Part shown: positions 27,215 through 36,772 of the stretch, piece by piece
How positions within the stretch are numbered: position 1 is the stretch's first letter
Layout: every line of letters starts with the position of its first letter
Assembly (NCBI GenBank): GCA_963720735.1
Contig: CAVRGL010000005.1
Location: 62,001 to 126,000, forward strand
Origin: JBBRHQ01 sp963720735
GTDB taxonomy: Bacteria; Actinomycetota; Thermoleophilia; Solirubrobacterales; 70-9
Reading direction: 5' to 3'
DNA: 64,000 nucleotides
The notes under the pieces: model-generated
The model's input: only the letters and a program-made list of their open reading frames with translations
Database searches by the model: none
Told to the model about the DNA's origin: nothing
Program-made: the position numbers and the translations under genes

Positions 27215-27718
27215 GTGAGGGGAGCCACCACCCCCAAGACGATCAGCGATAAGCCCGAATCCGGGGCCGACGTTGCGGCCGGAGGATGCGCCCTGACGAT
27301 CATTCGCCTGGCGCGGATGACCGGCTACCGGATCGGGCGCGCCCTGGCGGAGCTGAAGATGCGGACCCACGAGTTCGGCGTCCTCGACCATCTCGATCGG
27401 GCCGGTCCGATCTCCCAGCAGGAGCTGGGAGCGGCGCTGCGGATCGACCCGAGCAACCTGGTCGGGCTCCTCGACGCACTCCAGCGCGACGGCTTCGTCG
27501 TGCGGGCGCGCGACGCGGCGGACCGGCGCCGCCACCTGGTCGGGCTAACCGATGCCGGGCACCGGCGGCTGGAGAGCGCCAAGCGAGCGACGGCCGAGGC
27601 CGAGGCCGACCTTCTCGCCCCGCTCGACCCGGGGGAGCGCGGAGAGTTCCTGGCGAAGCTCGAGCGCCTCACCAATCACGCCTGCTCCGGCCGCGCCGGC
27701 TCGGAGCGCAGCTGCTGA
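27215..27718 (+). CDS. MarR-family regulator
   Basis: The GTG at 27215 is preferred to the ATG at 27158, which lies inside the operator-like palindrome. The product of about 167 residues has the winged helix of MarR proteins: RTHEFGVLDHLDRAGPISQQ, LGAALRIDPSNLVGLLDALQ, and the wing RARDAADRRRHLVGLTDAG. It is divergent from lon. Autoregulation together with control of lon is inferred from the palindrome. Confidence 0.85.
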   Translation: MRGATTPKTISDKPESGADVAAGGCALTIIRLARMTGYRIGRALAELKMRTHEFGVLDHLDRAGPISQQELGAALRIDPSNLVGLLDALQRDGFVVRARDAADRRRHLVGLTDAGHRRLESAKRATAEAEADLLAPLDPGERGEFLAKLERLTNHACSGRAGSERSC

Positions 27719-27758
27719 GCCGGTCTAGAGCTGGAGTGAGGCCGAGCGCTGTTCGCCC

Positions 27759-30700
27759 TCAAGGGCCCGTCGTAAACCGCCAGCTGGTCGGATTGGCGAG
27801 GGTGTTGGCGGCCAGGTCCTTGGCAGTGCCGGCGATCGTCGCCGTGTACTGGGTGTTGGCCCCCAGCGGCGAGGCGGGGGCGAAGATCAGCGCGTTGCCG
27901 TACCAGCCAAAGCTCCCCGGGACGGTGGCTCCGTCACTGGTGCGCTTCAGCGTGAAGGCTGCCTCGGCCGAGGGCTTATCCATCGCCTTGTTGAAGAAGG
28001 GGATGACAAGAGAGGCTCGCGAGACTCCGGTCGCCCCGTCGGCCGGGTAGAGGTAGTTGACGATCGGGCGGTTGGTGGTCGTGAACTTCCAGCTCTTCGC
28101 GACGGGCAGGGGATGGCCGGCGGAGTCCTTGGCGGCAGTGGAGACCGTCGCCGTGTACTGGGTCGCGGGGGCGAGGTCGCTTGCCGGGTCGAAGATCAGG
28201 ACGTAGGCGCCGCCGCCGTACCAGCCGAAGCTGCCGCTGACCGGGGCCCCGTCACTGCTCCGCTTCAGGCTGAAGGCGGCTTGGGCCGAGGCCTTGTTCA
28301 TCGCCGTGTCGAAGGCGACGACGACGTAGCCGTTGGGCAGCACCTCGGTGGCGCTCTCGGCCGGGACGACGTTGGTGATCAGCGGCTGGGTGGCGGTGGT
28401 GAACTGCCAGCTCTTGGGGGCCGAGAGCGGGTTGCCGGCCGGGTCCTTTGCCCCGACGCCCTCGCTCGCCGTGTAGCCGGTGGCGCTATCCAGCGGCTTG
28501 GCGGGGAGGAAGATCAGCGCGTTGCCGAACCAGCCGAGGCTGCCGGGGACCGCGGCGCCGTTGCTGGTGCGCTTCAGCGAGAAGGCTGCCTCGGCGGAGG
28601 GCTTATCCATCGCCTGGTCGAAGCCGACGACGATCGGGGCGGTCCGGGAGACCCCGGTCGCGCCGGCGAGCGGGCTGACCCAGGGGATCGAGGGGGCTTG
28701 GGAGTCCTCGGTGTAGGAGACGGAGTTGGAGCAGTTCGAGGTGTCGCCGTCGGCGTTCTTGGCCCTGGCGCTGAGCGCCGTGATCGAATCGGAGGGCACC
28801 GCGACGGCGATCCCGGCCCCGGTGAACTGGGTCGCGTCGCCGCTGCTCGCCGCGGCGCCCGAGCAGTTGGCGTTGGTGAAGATCTCAACCAGGCTGGGAC
28901 GGCCGGCGCCGAGCGTCCCGATCACCTTGGGGCTGGCATTGCTCGAGGGGCTGGCCGGATCGGTCGCGGTGATCTCTGGCGCGTCGACCACGTCGGGCTC
29001 GCATGTGACGCTCACCGCGACGGTCGCGGTGGAGCCGCCGTTCAGGGTGTAGGTGAAGTCGTCGCTGGGGCCGGCGCTGTTGCAGTAGTCGGGGTTGGGG
29101 CTGTAGTTGAGGTCGGAGCCGTCGGCGGCGACCGTGACCGTGCCGTGGGCGGGCTGGGTGGCCGAGGTGATCGTCTTCGGGCCGCCGTCGGGGTCGGTGT
29201 CGTTGGCGCGGACGTCGATCGTCGTCGCCGGGGAGTCCTCATCGACGGTCTTTTGGTCGTTGACCGCGGTCGGGGGGTCATCGACGCAGTTGACGCTCAC
29301 CGCGACGGTCGCGGTGGAGCCGCCGTTCAGGGTGTAGGTGAAGTCGTCGCTGGGGCCGGCGCTGTTGCAGTAGTCGGGGTTGGGGCTGTAGTTGAGGTCG
29401 GAGCCGTCGGCGGCGACCGTGACCGTGCCGTGGGCGGGCTGGGTGGCCGAGGTGATCGTCTTCGGGCCGCCGTCGGGGTCGGTGTCGTTGGCGCGGACGT
29501 CGATCGTCGTCGCCGGGGAGTCCTCATCGACGGTCTTTTGGTCGTTGACCGCGGTCGGGGGGTCATCGACGCAGTTGACGCTCACCGCGACGGTCGCGGT
29601 GGAGCCGCCGTTCAGGGTGTAGGTGAAGTCGTCGCTGGGGCCGGCGCTGTTGCAGTAGTCGGGGTTGGGGCTGTAGTTGAGGTCGGAGCCGTCGGCGGCG
29701 ACCGTGACCGTGCCGTGGGCGGGCTGGGTGGCCGAGGTGATCGTCTTCGGGCCGCCGTCGGGGTCGGTGTCGTTGGCGCGGACGTCGATCGTCGTCGCCG
29801 GGGAGTCCTCATCGACGGTCTTTTGGTCGTTGACCGCGGTCGGGGGCTCGTTGCCGTAGGCGACCAGATAGCTGCCTGGGGCGGCGTCGAAAAAGGCGTA
29901 CTGGCGGCCCTTGATCGTCTCGGTGGTGGTCGCCACCGGAGTCGAGCCCAGCTTCACCGAGGTCAGGTCGCCGACCGCCGAGCTGACCGGGACCATCGCC
30001 CGCAGCCCGTTGGCGCCGGCGGCGTGATCGATCGTGAAGCTGAGCTTGTTGCCCGACCAGGAGATCGCGCCGAAGGAGGAGTTGTTGCGGCCGTCGAGCC
30101 AGGTCAGCATCTGGCGCGCCGAGACCACGGGCACCCCCCGCGCCAGGGCCGAGGCGACGATCGCATCCGCTCCGTCGGAGGTATCGGAGTCGTTGTGCAT
30201 GTTGGCGGTGAAGACGCCGTAATAGCCCTGGGGGCCGAGCGCGTTGTCGAGCAGCGTGTCGATCGTGAACGGGTAGGTCTGCCCGGACTCGTCGGTCATC
30301 TGCGTGGCCGCCTGGTAGACGTCGATCATCGAGCCGTCCAGGTCGGCGAAGCGCATCGGCATCCCCGAGCCCGTGAACATCCCGGGGCGGTCGGCGACCC
30401 AGGCCGGCGGCCAGTAGTAGTAGTTCGTGTCGAAGCGGATCCCGTTCTCGAGCTCGACCTTGGGCTGGGTGGCCCAGTCACTCCAGGTGATGCAGTGGGT
30501 GCGGCTGGATGCGGGGGGCTCGAGGCTCGGGTAGTTGGCGGCGAAATCGGCCGAGCTGGGCGCTGTAGAAGTCCTCCAGCTGGGCGCGGTCGCTCCAGTC
30601 CGCGCAGCCGGTGACCGGGTGCAGGGCGATCTCAAAGCCGGCGGCTTGGAAGGCGGCTGCGGCGGCGTCGCTGAGCGCCGTTGGTGTCGGGGTAGATGTA

Positions 30701-33700
30701 GGAGGTGGCCCGCACGCACTGCCAATCGGCGACCGAGCAGCCGCTGGGCCCCATCGAGGCGAACTCGGCGAAGCGCCCGGCGGTGCCGCCGTTTCCGTGA
30801 TCGTCCCCGGTCATCACCACCGCCGCCTTGGCGTCGCGCGGCAGGAACCAGAATTGCGGCAGCGGCTTGCGGTCGACGTTCATCTGCTCGATCAGATTGG
30901 CGAGCAGCCGCTGCTGCTCGTCGGCCTGCGGGATCGCGACCTTGCTGAGGTCGACCCAGTCGGGCTGGAGGTCCCCCGGCTTGCCGCCGAAGAAGAGGTC
31001 ATCGGAGCGGATCGGCGCCGAGCCGTCACGCTCGTCACCGGACCAGGCTGGGTTGCCCTGACGCGTGTAGATGACCGAGCGGGCCAGGTCGTAGGAGAAG
31101 GCCGCCGCCTGGCCGCCGTTCGGCCCGACGCTCCGCATCGTCACCGCCGGGTTGGGGGTGGCGGCGTTGGCGGCTGGAATAGAGGCTGGCGATCGGCTGC
31201 GCGCCGGAGGTCGTGTAGCGGTCGGCGGTCCCGTGGAACTGGATCGTCTGGTCGACGATCCCGGCGCCAGGCCCGGTCGAGGTGTCGACCTTCAGGTAGG
31301 CGTTCGAAAGTGTTCCGGATGCGTCGTTGAGACCCAGGAGACCCGAGAGCTGGGGGTCGGGGCGCATCGCGATCAGGTTGCCTCCCCCCTGGACCCAGTC
31401 GGTCAGGGTGCTCACCTGGCCGGCGCTGAGATCGTTCTCGGCGAGGATTGCGACGTCGTAGTCGGCGAGCATCGACGCGCTCACGTTGGAGAGGTCGGTG
31501 ACCTTGAACTCGTTGAGGCCCTCGGCACGCAGGATCTCGGCGTAATAGCGCGAGAACGGGTCGGCGGAGTTGGCGATCACCAGGATCGGGCCGCCCGGTC
31601 CCTCGTCGGGCGGTGGGGGCGGTGCGGCGGCCGTCGAGAACGACCAGGTCGAGTCGGCGGCGAGCGGGTTCCCGGCCCTGTCGGTGACCCCGCCGGGTCC
31701 GCCCTTGATGGTCGCGGTGTAGGTGGTCGAGTTCTTCAGCAGGCGGGATGGCTCGAGCGTCACCCGGCGCTGCGAGGTCGAGTAGCTGACCGTGGCCGGC
31801 ACCAGGGTGTTGCCGGGGCCGCGCAGCTCGACCCGGTTGCCGTCGATCGTCGACGAGTCCATCGCCTCGCTGAATGTCGCGGTGACGCTGTTTCCGATCG
31901 GGACGTTGCCGGCGCCGACACCCGGGCTGCGGGAGGTGATCGTCGGCGGGGTCGTATCGTTGCCAAGCGTGTCGGCGAAGACGACGTCGACCCAGTAGTT
32001 GGTGTCGGCGAAGCTGTCCGGGCCCCCGCCGGAGAAGAGCCCGCCGGAAGGGCCGTACTTGTAGACGCCGTTCGGACCCTGCGGGCCGCCCAGCGCGTGC
32101 AGGGGAGCGGAGTCGACGCCGGCCGAGGAGAAGTAGCCGTTGGTGGCCGCATAGTCACCGTTGGGGGCGTGATAGGAGGCGATGTAGGTGGTGTCGGCGT
32201 CGATCGGCACCGGGGTGTCGAAGTTGACCTGCTGCCAGCCGCTGGCGCTCTCGCCGGTGAAGGTCGCCTCGGCGAGCTGGGTCCCGTCGGCCGTCCAGAG
32301 ATGGCCGACGTGGGTGCCGGTGTTGCCCGAGGTCTTGAAGAACCGCAGGCCGGTGATGTAGCCGGGCTCATCGGAGCGGAACTTGACACCCAGCTCGACG
32401 GCCGAGGGGTCGTTTGCCTCGGAGCCCGAGGCCGAGTCGTCCCAGATCGAGCAGGGGCAGGTCCGGGGGACGACGTTAACCGAGACCTGATCTCCGGGCG
32501 ACTGAAGGTTGCCGCTGTCGTCGACCGCGCGGGCCATGATCGTCGCCGCCCCGGTTGTGCCCGGCGTCCACTGATAGGTCCAGGCGCCGCGCCCCTGGGC
32601 GGGGTGCCAGCTGCTGCCGTTGTCGGTGGAGACCTCGACCCCGCCCGACCTGTCCCCCGCCGGCGTCGGTCGCGGTCCCGCTGATCGTCACCGGGACGCC
32701 GCTATGCAGCTGATCGCCGCCGCCGGGGGAGCCGATCGTCGCGGTCGGCGCCTGAGTGATCGGTGGAGGCGCTCGCCGGCGACCAGGTCGCCCTGCAGCG
32801 TCGCGGGCTGGGCGCCCATGTCGGCGAGGAGGTTGACCGTCGCCTGCTGCATGCGCGGGTCGGGGGTCGAGGTGCCGCGGTCGTGCTCTCCGTCGAGGCC
32901 CCACGACCACTGCACGGTGCCGGCGCCGAACACCAGCGCCCCGCTGGGAGCGCGGTAGAGGGTCAGGTGGTGGGTGGCGGTGCCCGGCGAGTAGTTGGAG
33001 CCGTAGTCGGTGAGGCGCGCGGGCACGTCGACCGTGGTCGAGGAGAGATCGACCAGCCCCGCCGGGCGCGAGCCGTTGTCGAGGTCCTCGTCCCACTCAT
33101 ACCCCAGGGTGTCGGGCGCCAGGGTCGCGGTCTGGCCTGCCGCTGAGGTTGGCGACCGAGGTGTTCCGCCACAGCCGCAGCTTGCCGTCGGCCGCCGGCA
33201 CCTCGATCGCCGTGGTGCCCGAATCGACGGTGAAGATCGTCCCGCTGAGGGCGTTCTCGGGGCGTCCGCCGTCGGAAGGCGGGCTGAATCGAGGATCTCG
33301 CCAGGTCCCGGTCCAGGCGGAGTTGGGATCGATCTTGTCGTTGGCGTGGGTCTCCTTGTAGGAGACCAGGGTGCGGTGGTCGGTGCCGGAGCCGTCGATG
33401 CTGTTCTCCCACCGCGTCTTCCAGAAGACCTCGTTGCCGCTGAAGAAGGCGAGGTTGACCCCGGCGGCGCGGGCCGCCTCGACGTTGGCCCGCTGGGTGG
33501 CGGACCAGTACTCGTCATGGCCGACCGAGAGGTAGGCCTTGTGCTCGAGAATCTCAGCGCCGCGGCGGTCGGCGTCTACCCCGGTGAAGTAACTGACGTC
33601 ATAGCCGTTTCGCTCCAGCCAGCGGACCATCGGGTACTCGGCGTTAAACGGCGCGTCCTCGGGTGTCGAGCCGCGGGTCGTGATCGGGCGGTTGTAGGAA

Positions 33701-34389
33701 ACCTTGTAGGCGCGATCGGGATTGGTGCCCGGTCCGCCGGTGTAGAGGCTGTTTCCGCCGTAGCGGTTATAGGCCTGCCAGGTCGTGTCCGAGGTCTGGA
33801 AGAGCAGGTCGGAGTGACCGTCGTCGTCGCGCACCACGAACATGATGTGGCTGCCGCCCGAGGATGCGTCGTCGCGGACGAGCTTGGCGAAGTAGATGCC
33901 CGAGACTGCGTCTGCCGGCACCGCCCAGGAGGCGGAGTCGGCCCAGTTGCCGCAATCGACCAGCCCAGTGGCGGCATCGTTCAGGCAGGGTGGCTGGTTC
34001 TGTGGAAGCGAGGCCGAGGGAGTGACGGTGGCTACCTTGCGCGCCCCGTCGCCGCCGTAGTAGCCCATCCGGTAGATGTCGAGGTGATAGGCGGTGGAGG
34101 CGGTGTCGATCTTGAAGTGGACCGTCTGGCCCTGATCGACGCTGATGTCGGTGGCGAAGCCCTGGATCGAGGGGTCCCCAGCGGGATCGGCGATGTCCCA
34201 CTGGCTCTGGGGTGTCCCCGGCTTGGAGTTCTCACAGACGATCTGGTTGACGACCGGCGGGTCGCAGGGCCCGGCCGCGGCGGCGCGGGTTGCGAAAAGC
34301 CCCGCCAGCGCCCAGCTCAGGACGATCAGCGCAGCAAGGGCTGCGAGGGCAAGACGGCGGGGCGCGATCGTCTTGGATGCTGGAGACAC
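27759..34389 (-). pseudogene. Giant secreted multidomain protein gene with six frameshifts
   Basis: Joining frames gives one gene of about 2,200 codons. Order: signal peptide (LALAALAALIVLSWALAGLF); an N,N-dimethylformamidase beta-like domain (LDIYRMGYYGGDGARKVA, LSVGHDEYWSATQRANVEAA); an Ig-like part; a DUF4082 domain (GYITGLRFFKTSGNTGTHVG); Big_5; a ThuA/GATase-like part (GPILVIANSADPFSRYYAEI); a polysaccharide-deacetylase-like domain (AAVVMTGDDHGNGGTAGRF, FDTNYYYWPPAW); three identical 95-residue cadherin-like repeats; and three or four Big_5 domains. Frame changes fall near 33141, 32772, 32640, 31170, 30686 and 30553. Domain integrity between them is excellent, so sequencing error or very recent decay is likely. 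A cell-surface or matrix role is inferred. Confidence 0.75.
29006..29860 (-). repeat. Three tandem 285-bp repeats
   Basis: Units start near 29006, 29291 and 29576 and appear identical or nearly so at DNA level. Each encodes a 95-residue cadherin-like domain running from PPTAVNDQKTVDEDSPATTI to GGSTATVAVSV. The near-identity points to very recent duplication or continuing gene conversion. Confidence 0.9.
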
Positions 34390-34703
34390 AACCAGCGAAC
34401 GCCGTGGCCGCCCCCCATCTTTCGCTCTTTTCGGCCCGAATCTCCTGGCAGATTCGTCCTCCGGCGCGTGCGGGCACCCCGCCTGGCATGTGCCGACCTC
34501 GACCTGAGGGTTAGCGTCGGGCGGTCGGTGCCGAGCCCGTCAGGGCCAGCGTCGTATCGCGGCGGCTTGGCGATCGACACCCAGAAGCGCAGGCGCCGCA
34601 TCGCGGTGACGTCATCCGCCTGGGTCCGGCGGGCGCAGCGCAGGAACGCGGCCCTGTCCGGGCTGCGGTACGCGCAGTAGCGGCCGATGATGTCCCCCCG
34701 CTG
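34390..34703. other. Gap without a supported gene
   Basis: About 314 bases upstream of the giant gene. Frames on both strands are short or basic and show no family motif. Confidence 0.45.
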
Positions 34704-35165
34704 CTAGGGCTTGAACACCATCAGGGCGAGGATCACGACGACGATCGCCCCGGCCAGGTAGTTGAGACGCGGCGAGCTGCGGTCGTCGAGCAGCCGACGC
34801 AGCTCGGCGCTGATCGGCTGCTTCGCCGCGGCCAGTTTCGTCGCGAGCAACCTGGCCCGCTTGGGGCGCTGCCCTCCGACTGCGCCGAGCGCCAGGGCGA
34901 TCAGGAAGAGAGCCAGCGCGGCGCTGATCCAGCCGTCACGGAAGCCGAAGTCCTTGAGGCCGACCAGCCATAGGCCGAAGACGAGGATCGCCGCGCCACC
35001 GGCCACGACCAGTAGGGCTCCGATCCGGCTGAGGCCGAGGAGCAGCGAGATCTCGGCGGGATCCTCGCGGCGGCGGGCAGACTCGAACGCGACCCCGGCG
35101 ACGACCACCCCCGAGACGAAGGCCATCGCCCCGAGGATGTGGAGGAAGAGAACGAGATCGCTCAT
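34704..35165 (-). CDS. DUF2269-like integral membrane protein
   Basis: The 153-residue product has four hydrophobic helices: LVLFLHILGAMAFVSGVVVA, IGALLVVAGGAAILVFGLWL, a third at about 80-98 and a C-terminal YLAGAIVVVILALMVFKP. The start LFLHILGAMAFVSG is typical of DUF2269/CopD-like small membrane proteins. No functional residues can be named. It lies alone between two unrelated minus-strand genes. Confidence 0.75.
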   Translation of the reverse strand: MSDLVLFLHILGAMAFVSGVVVAGVAFESARRREDPAEISLLLGLSRIGALLVVAGGAAILVFGLWLVGLKDFGFRDGWISAALALFLIALALGAVGGQRPKRARLLATKLAAAKQPISAELRRLLDDRSSPRLNYLAGAIVVVILALMVFKP

Positions 35166-35215
35166 CCCCCGAGTCTTGCGGATCCTGCCAGCGGGCGGGA
35201 TCTCTGCGAAATCGC

Positions 35216-35608
35216 CTACTCCGACAGCCCGGCGGCTTCGAGGGCTTCCGCTCGGTCAAGAAAGCTTTGCACCTGGCTGACCCGTCCATCCGTGAACGCA
35301 AAGAGGTGGCACCAGGGCCAGTCCACGGGCGGGGCACCCGCGGAGACCCCGTGGAACCGGGTGATGCCCAGCGCCCTGTCGTCGAGGTCAACGATCTCCT
35401 CAACGTCGACCGAGACCTCGTCGTAGATCCAGAGCTTTCTCAGCCAGCGGTGAACGTTCTGCTTTCCGTTGTGCCGTCCCCCGCCGGGAAAGCGCGGGTC
35501 GCTGATCCAGACGATGTCATCAATAGCCAGCTCCAAGAGCCCTTCGACTCCTCGGACCTCAGCGAGCTTGTAGACCCGGCGCACGATCTCCACGTTCTCC
35601 TGCGACAT
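35216..35608 (-). CDS. SnoaL/NTF2-like protein (MSQEN family)
   Basis: The 130-residue product begins MSQENVEIVRRVYKLAEVRG, continues IDDIVWISDPRFPGGGRHNG and ends VQSFLDRAEALEAAGLSE, a standard SnoaL-like fold. Small-molecule binding or turnover is the family theme. Its start lies in the same leader block as at 21470, identical over all 29 bases. It is monocistronic. Confidence 0.85.
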   Translation of the reverse strand: MSQENVEIVRRVYKLAEVRGVEGLLELAIDDIVWISDPRFPGGGRHNGKQNVHRWLRKLWIYDEVSVDVEEIVDLDDRALGITRFHGVSAGAPPVDWPWCHLFAFTDGRVSQVQSFLDRAEALEAAGLSE

Positions 35609-35623
35609 CGCCTGCGCAGTATC
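35595..35623 (-). promoter_or_regulatory. Conserved leader/start block, copy 4 of 4
   Basis: Minus strand: GATACTGCGCAGGCG then ATGTCGCAGGAGAA, identical to the copy at 21455-21483 although the genes behind them diverge within about ten codons. Confidence 0.75.
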
Positions 35624-35734
35624 TCGCGCCGGACCAAGGTCTGCCGGACCCCCGGACCGTGTGCAGGAGTCTTGGGATTGTGTGAGTAAACGTCAACGAA
35701 GACCGATACACTCAGCCGACCCTGAACACCGGTA

Positions 35735-35850
35735 ATGCCTAATCCCGGGCGCCGCCCGGGAGCGGGGGAACCAAGAGTTCTGGGGCGAACCCGCCGCAAG
35801 GCGGGAGCGCTGCTCCTTCAGCGCCAGCCCGACAGCTAACCCCGCAGGCC
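35735..35850 (+). promoter_or_regulatory. c-di-AMP (ydaO-type) riboswitch
   Basis: The core matches the ydaO/yuaA class: TAATCCC after the closing stem (35740-35746), GGGGGAACC (35764-35772), a GGGGCGAACCC element, and the hallmark GACAGCTAAC (35831-35840) before the closing strand AGGC (35846-35849), which pairs with GCCT (35737-35740). It ends six bases before an AGGAG ribosome site and the TTG start at 35867. In actinobacteria this class usually controls cell-wall hydrolase genes, which fits the gene behind it. The prediction is by eye. Confidence 0.8.
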
Positions 35851-35866
35851 GAACAAGGAGACTGGT

Positions 35867-36481
35867 TTGCTCGGCACGCGCGGAAAGGCGGGACTTGCGG
35901 CCACGGTGGCCGCAATCGTGACGCTGTTCGTCGTCGGTACGGCCTCCGGGGCTCGGGCCTGCCACACCAGCACGGGCGGGGTCGGCACCCCAGGGAGCAA
36001 GTGTCGCTCAGGGGGCTATGTCAATCCGTTCGCCGGCCACGGCTGGGGCCCGGGGCGGATCGATATGGGCATCGACCTGGCGCCGCTTCGCCGGGAGCCG
36101 GTTGTGGCTCTGGGCGACGCCAAGGTGCTCGGCTCGGACAGCAGCAGCGGCTGGCCCGGCGGGCACTTCATCTGGTACCGGCTCCTCGACGGCGATCACG
36201 CCGGCAACATCGTCTACGTCGCCGAGCACCTGACGAAGATGGTCCCGGCGGGGAAGGTGGTTCCCGCGGGCGGTCGGATAGCCACAGCCCTCCCCGGTTA
36301 TCCCTGGACCGAGTGGGGCTGGGCCACCCGGGTGGGCTCGACCCGTGCGGCCCCCTGCTACCGGGAGGGCATGGCGACAAACTCGGGGCGGGAGATGGCC
36401 CGCTTCCTGAGATCGTTGGGGGCCGGCTTCATTGCTCGTCTCACTCCCGGCCCGAATTGGCCCACGGGCAGGCTGTGCTGA
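35867..36481 (+). CDS. Secreted M23-fold protein lacking full zinc site
   Basis: The TTG at 35867 with AGGAG upstream gives 204 residues. A signal peptide (GLAATVAAIVTLFVVGTASG) is followed by a lysostaphin-like fold: GRIDMGIDLAP, then PVVALGDAKVLG, FIWYRLLDGDHAGNIVYVAE and WTEWGWATRVG. In active M23 peptidases the first motif has His four residues before the Asp, and a final HxH. Here the first His is Asp and the HxH is absent. It may therefore bind peptidoglycan or use other chemistry. It sits behind the c-di-AMP riboswitch. Confidence 0.7.
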   Translation: MLGTRGKAGLAATVAAIVTLFVVGTASGARACHTSTGGVGTPGSKCRSGGYVNPFAGHGWGPGRIDMGIDLAPLRREPVVALGDAKVLGSDSSSGWPGGHFIWYRLLDGDHAGNIVYVAEHLTKMVPAGKVVPAGGRIATALPGYPWTEWGWATRVGSTRAAPCYREGMATNSGREMARFLRSLGAGFIARLTPGPNWPTGRLC

Positions 36482-36512
36482 GCCCCGCCGGCATCCGAGG
36501 CGAAGAGCGAAG

Positions 36513-36586
36513 CGCCCCCGGCAGGATTCGAACCTGCGACATCCGGCTTAGAAGGCCGGCGCTCTATCCAGCTGAGCTACGGGGGC
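36513..36586 (-). tRNA. tRNA-Arg (TCT anticodon)
   Basis: 74-base cloverleaf: acceptor GCCCCCG/CGGGGGC with discriminator G, anticodon stem CCGGC/GCCGG with loop CTTCTAA, and T arm GCAGG TTCGAAT CCTGC. CCA is not encoded. It reads AGA codons. Confidence 0.95.
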
Positions 36587-36772
36587 CACCGCTCAGTTTC
36601 GCGCACCCTCGCCGCCGCCGCAGGACGAAGCTCGAATCGGGACGCCCAGACGCTTCGCGGTCGCAACCTGCCGTAACGGGCGGCCCGCGCGTGGCCGTGC
36701 GGCGCGTATGATCGGATCGCGTTGGGCGGTGCGACTGAAGGGAGCGCTCCATAAAGACGGTTCCGCCTCGCG

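Noticed and set aside
29006..29860. CRISPR array
   Set aside because: The repeats are 285 bases long, directly adjacent and coding, with no spacers. No CRISPR-like array was seen anywhere in the window.
28113..30614. Open plus-strand frame of 833 codons
   Set aside because: It is antisense to the giant secreted gene. Its product is a repetitive GVGVVGAD-type string made by high GC at third positions, with no family motif.
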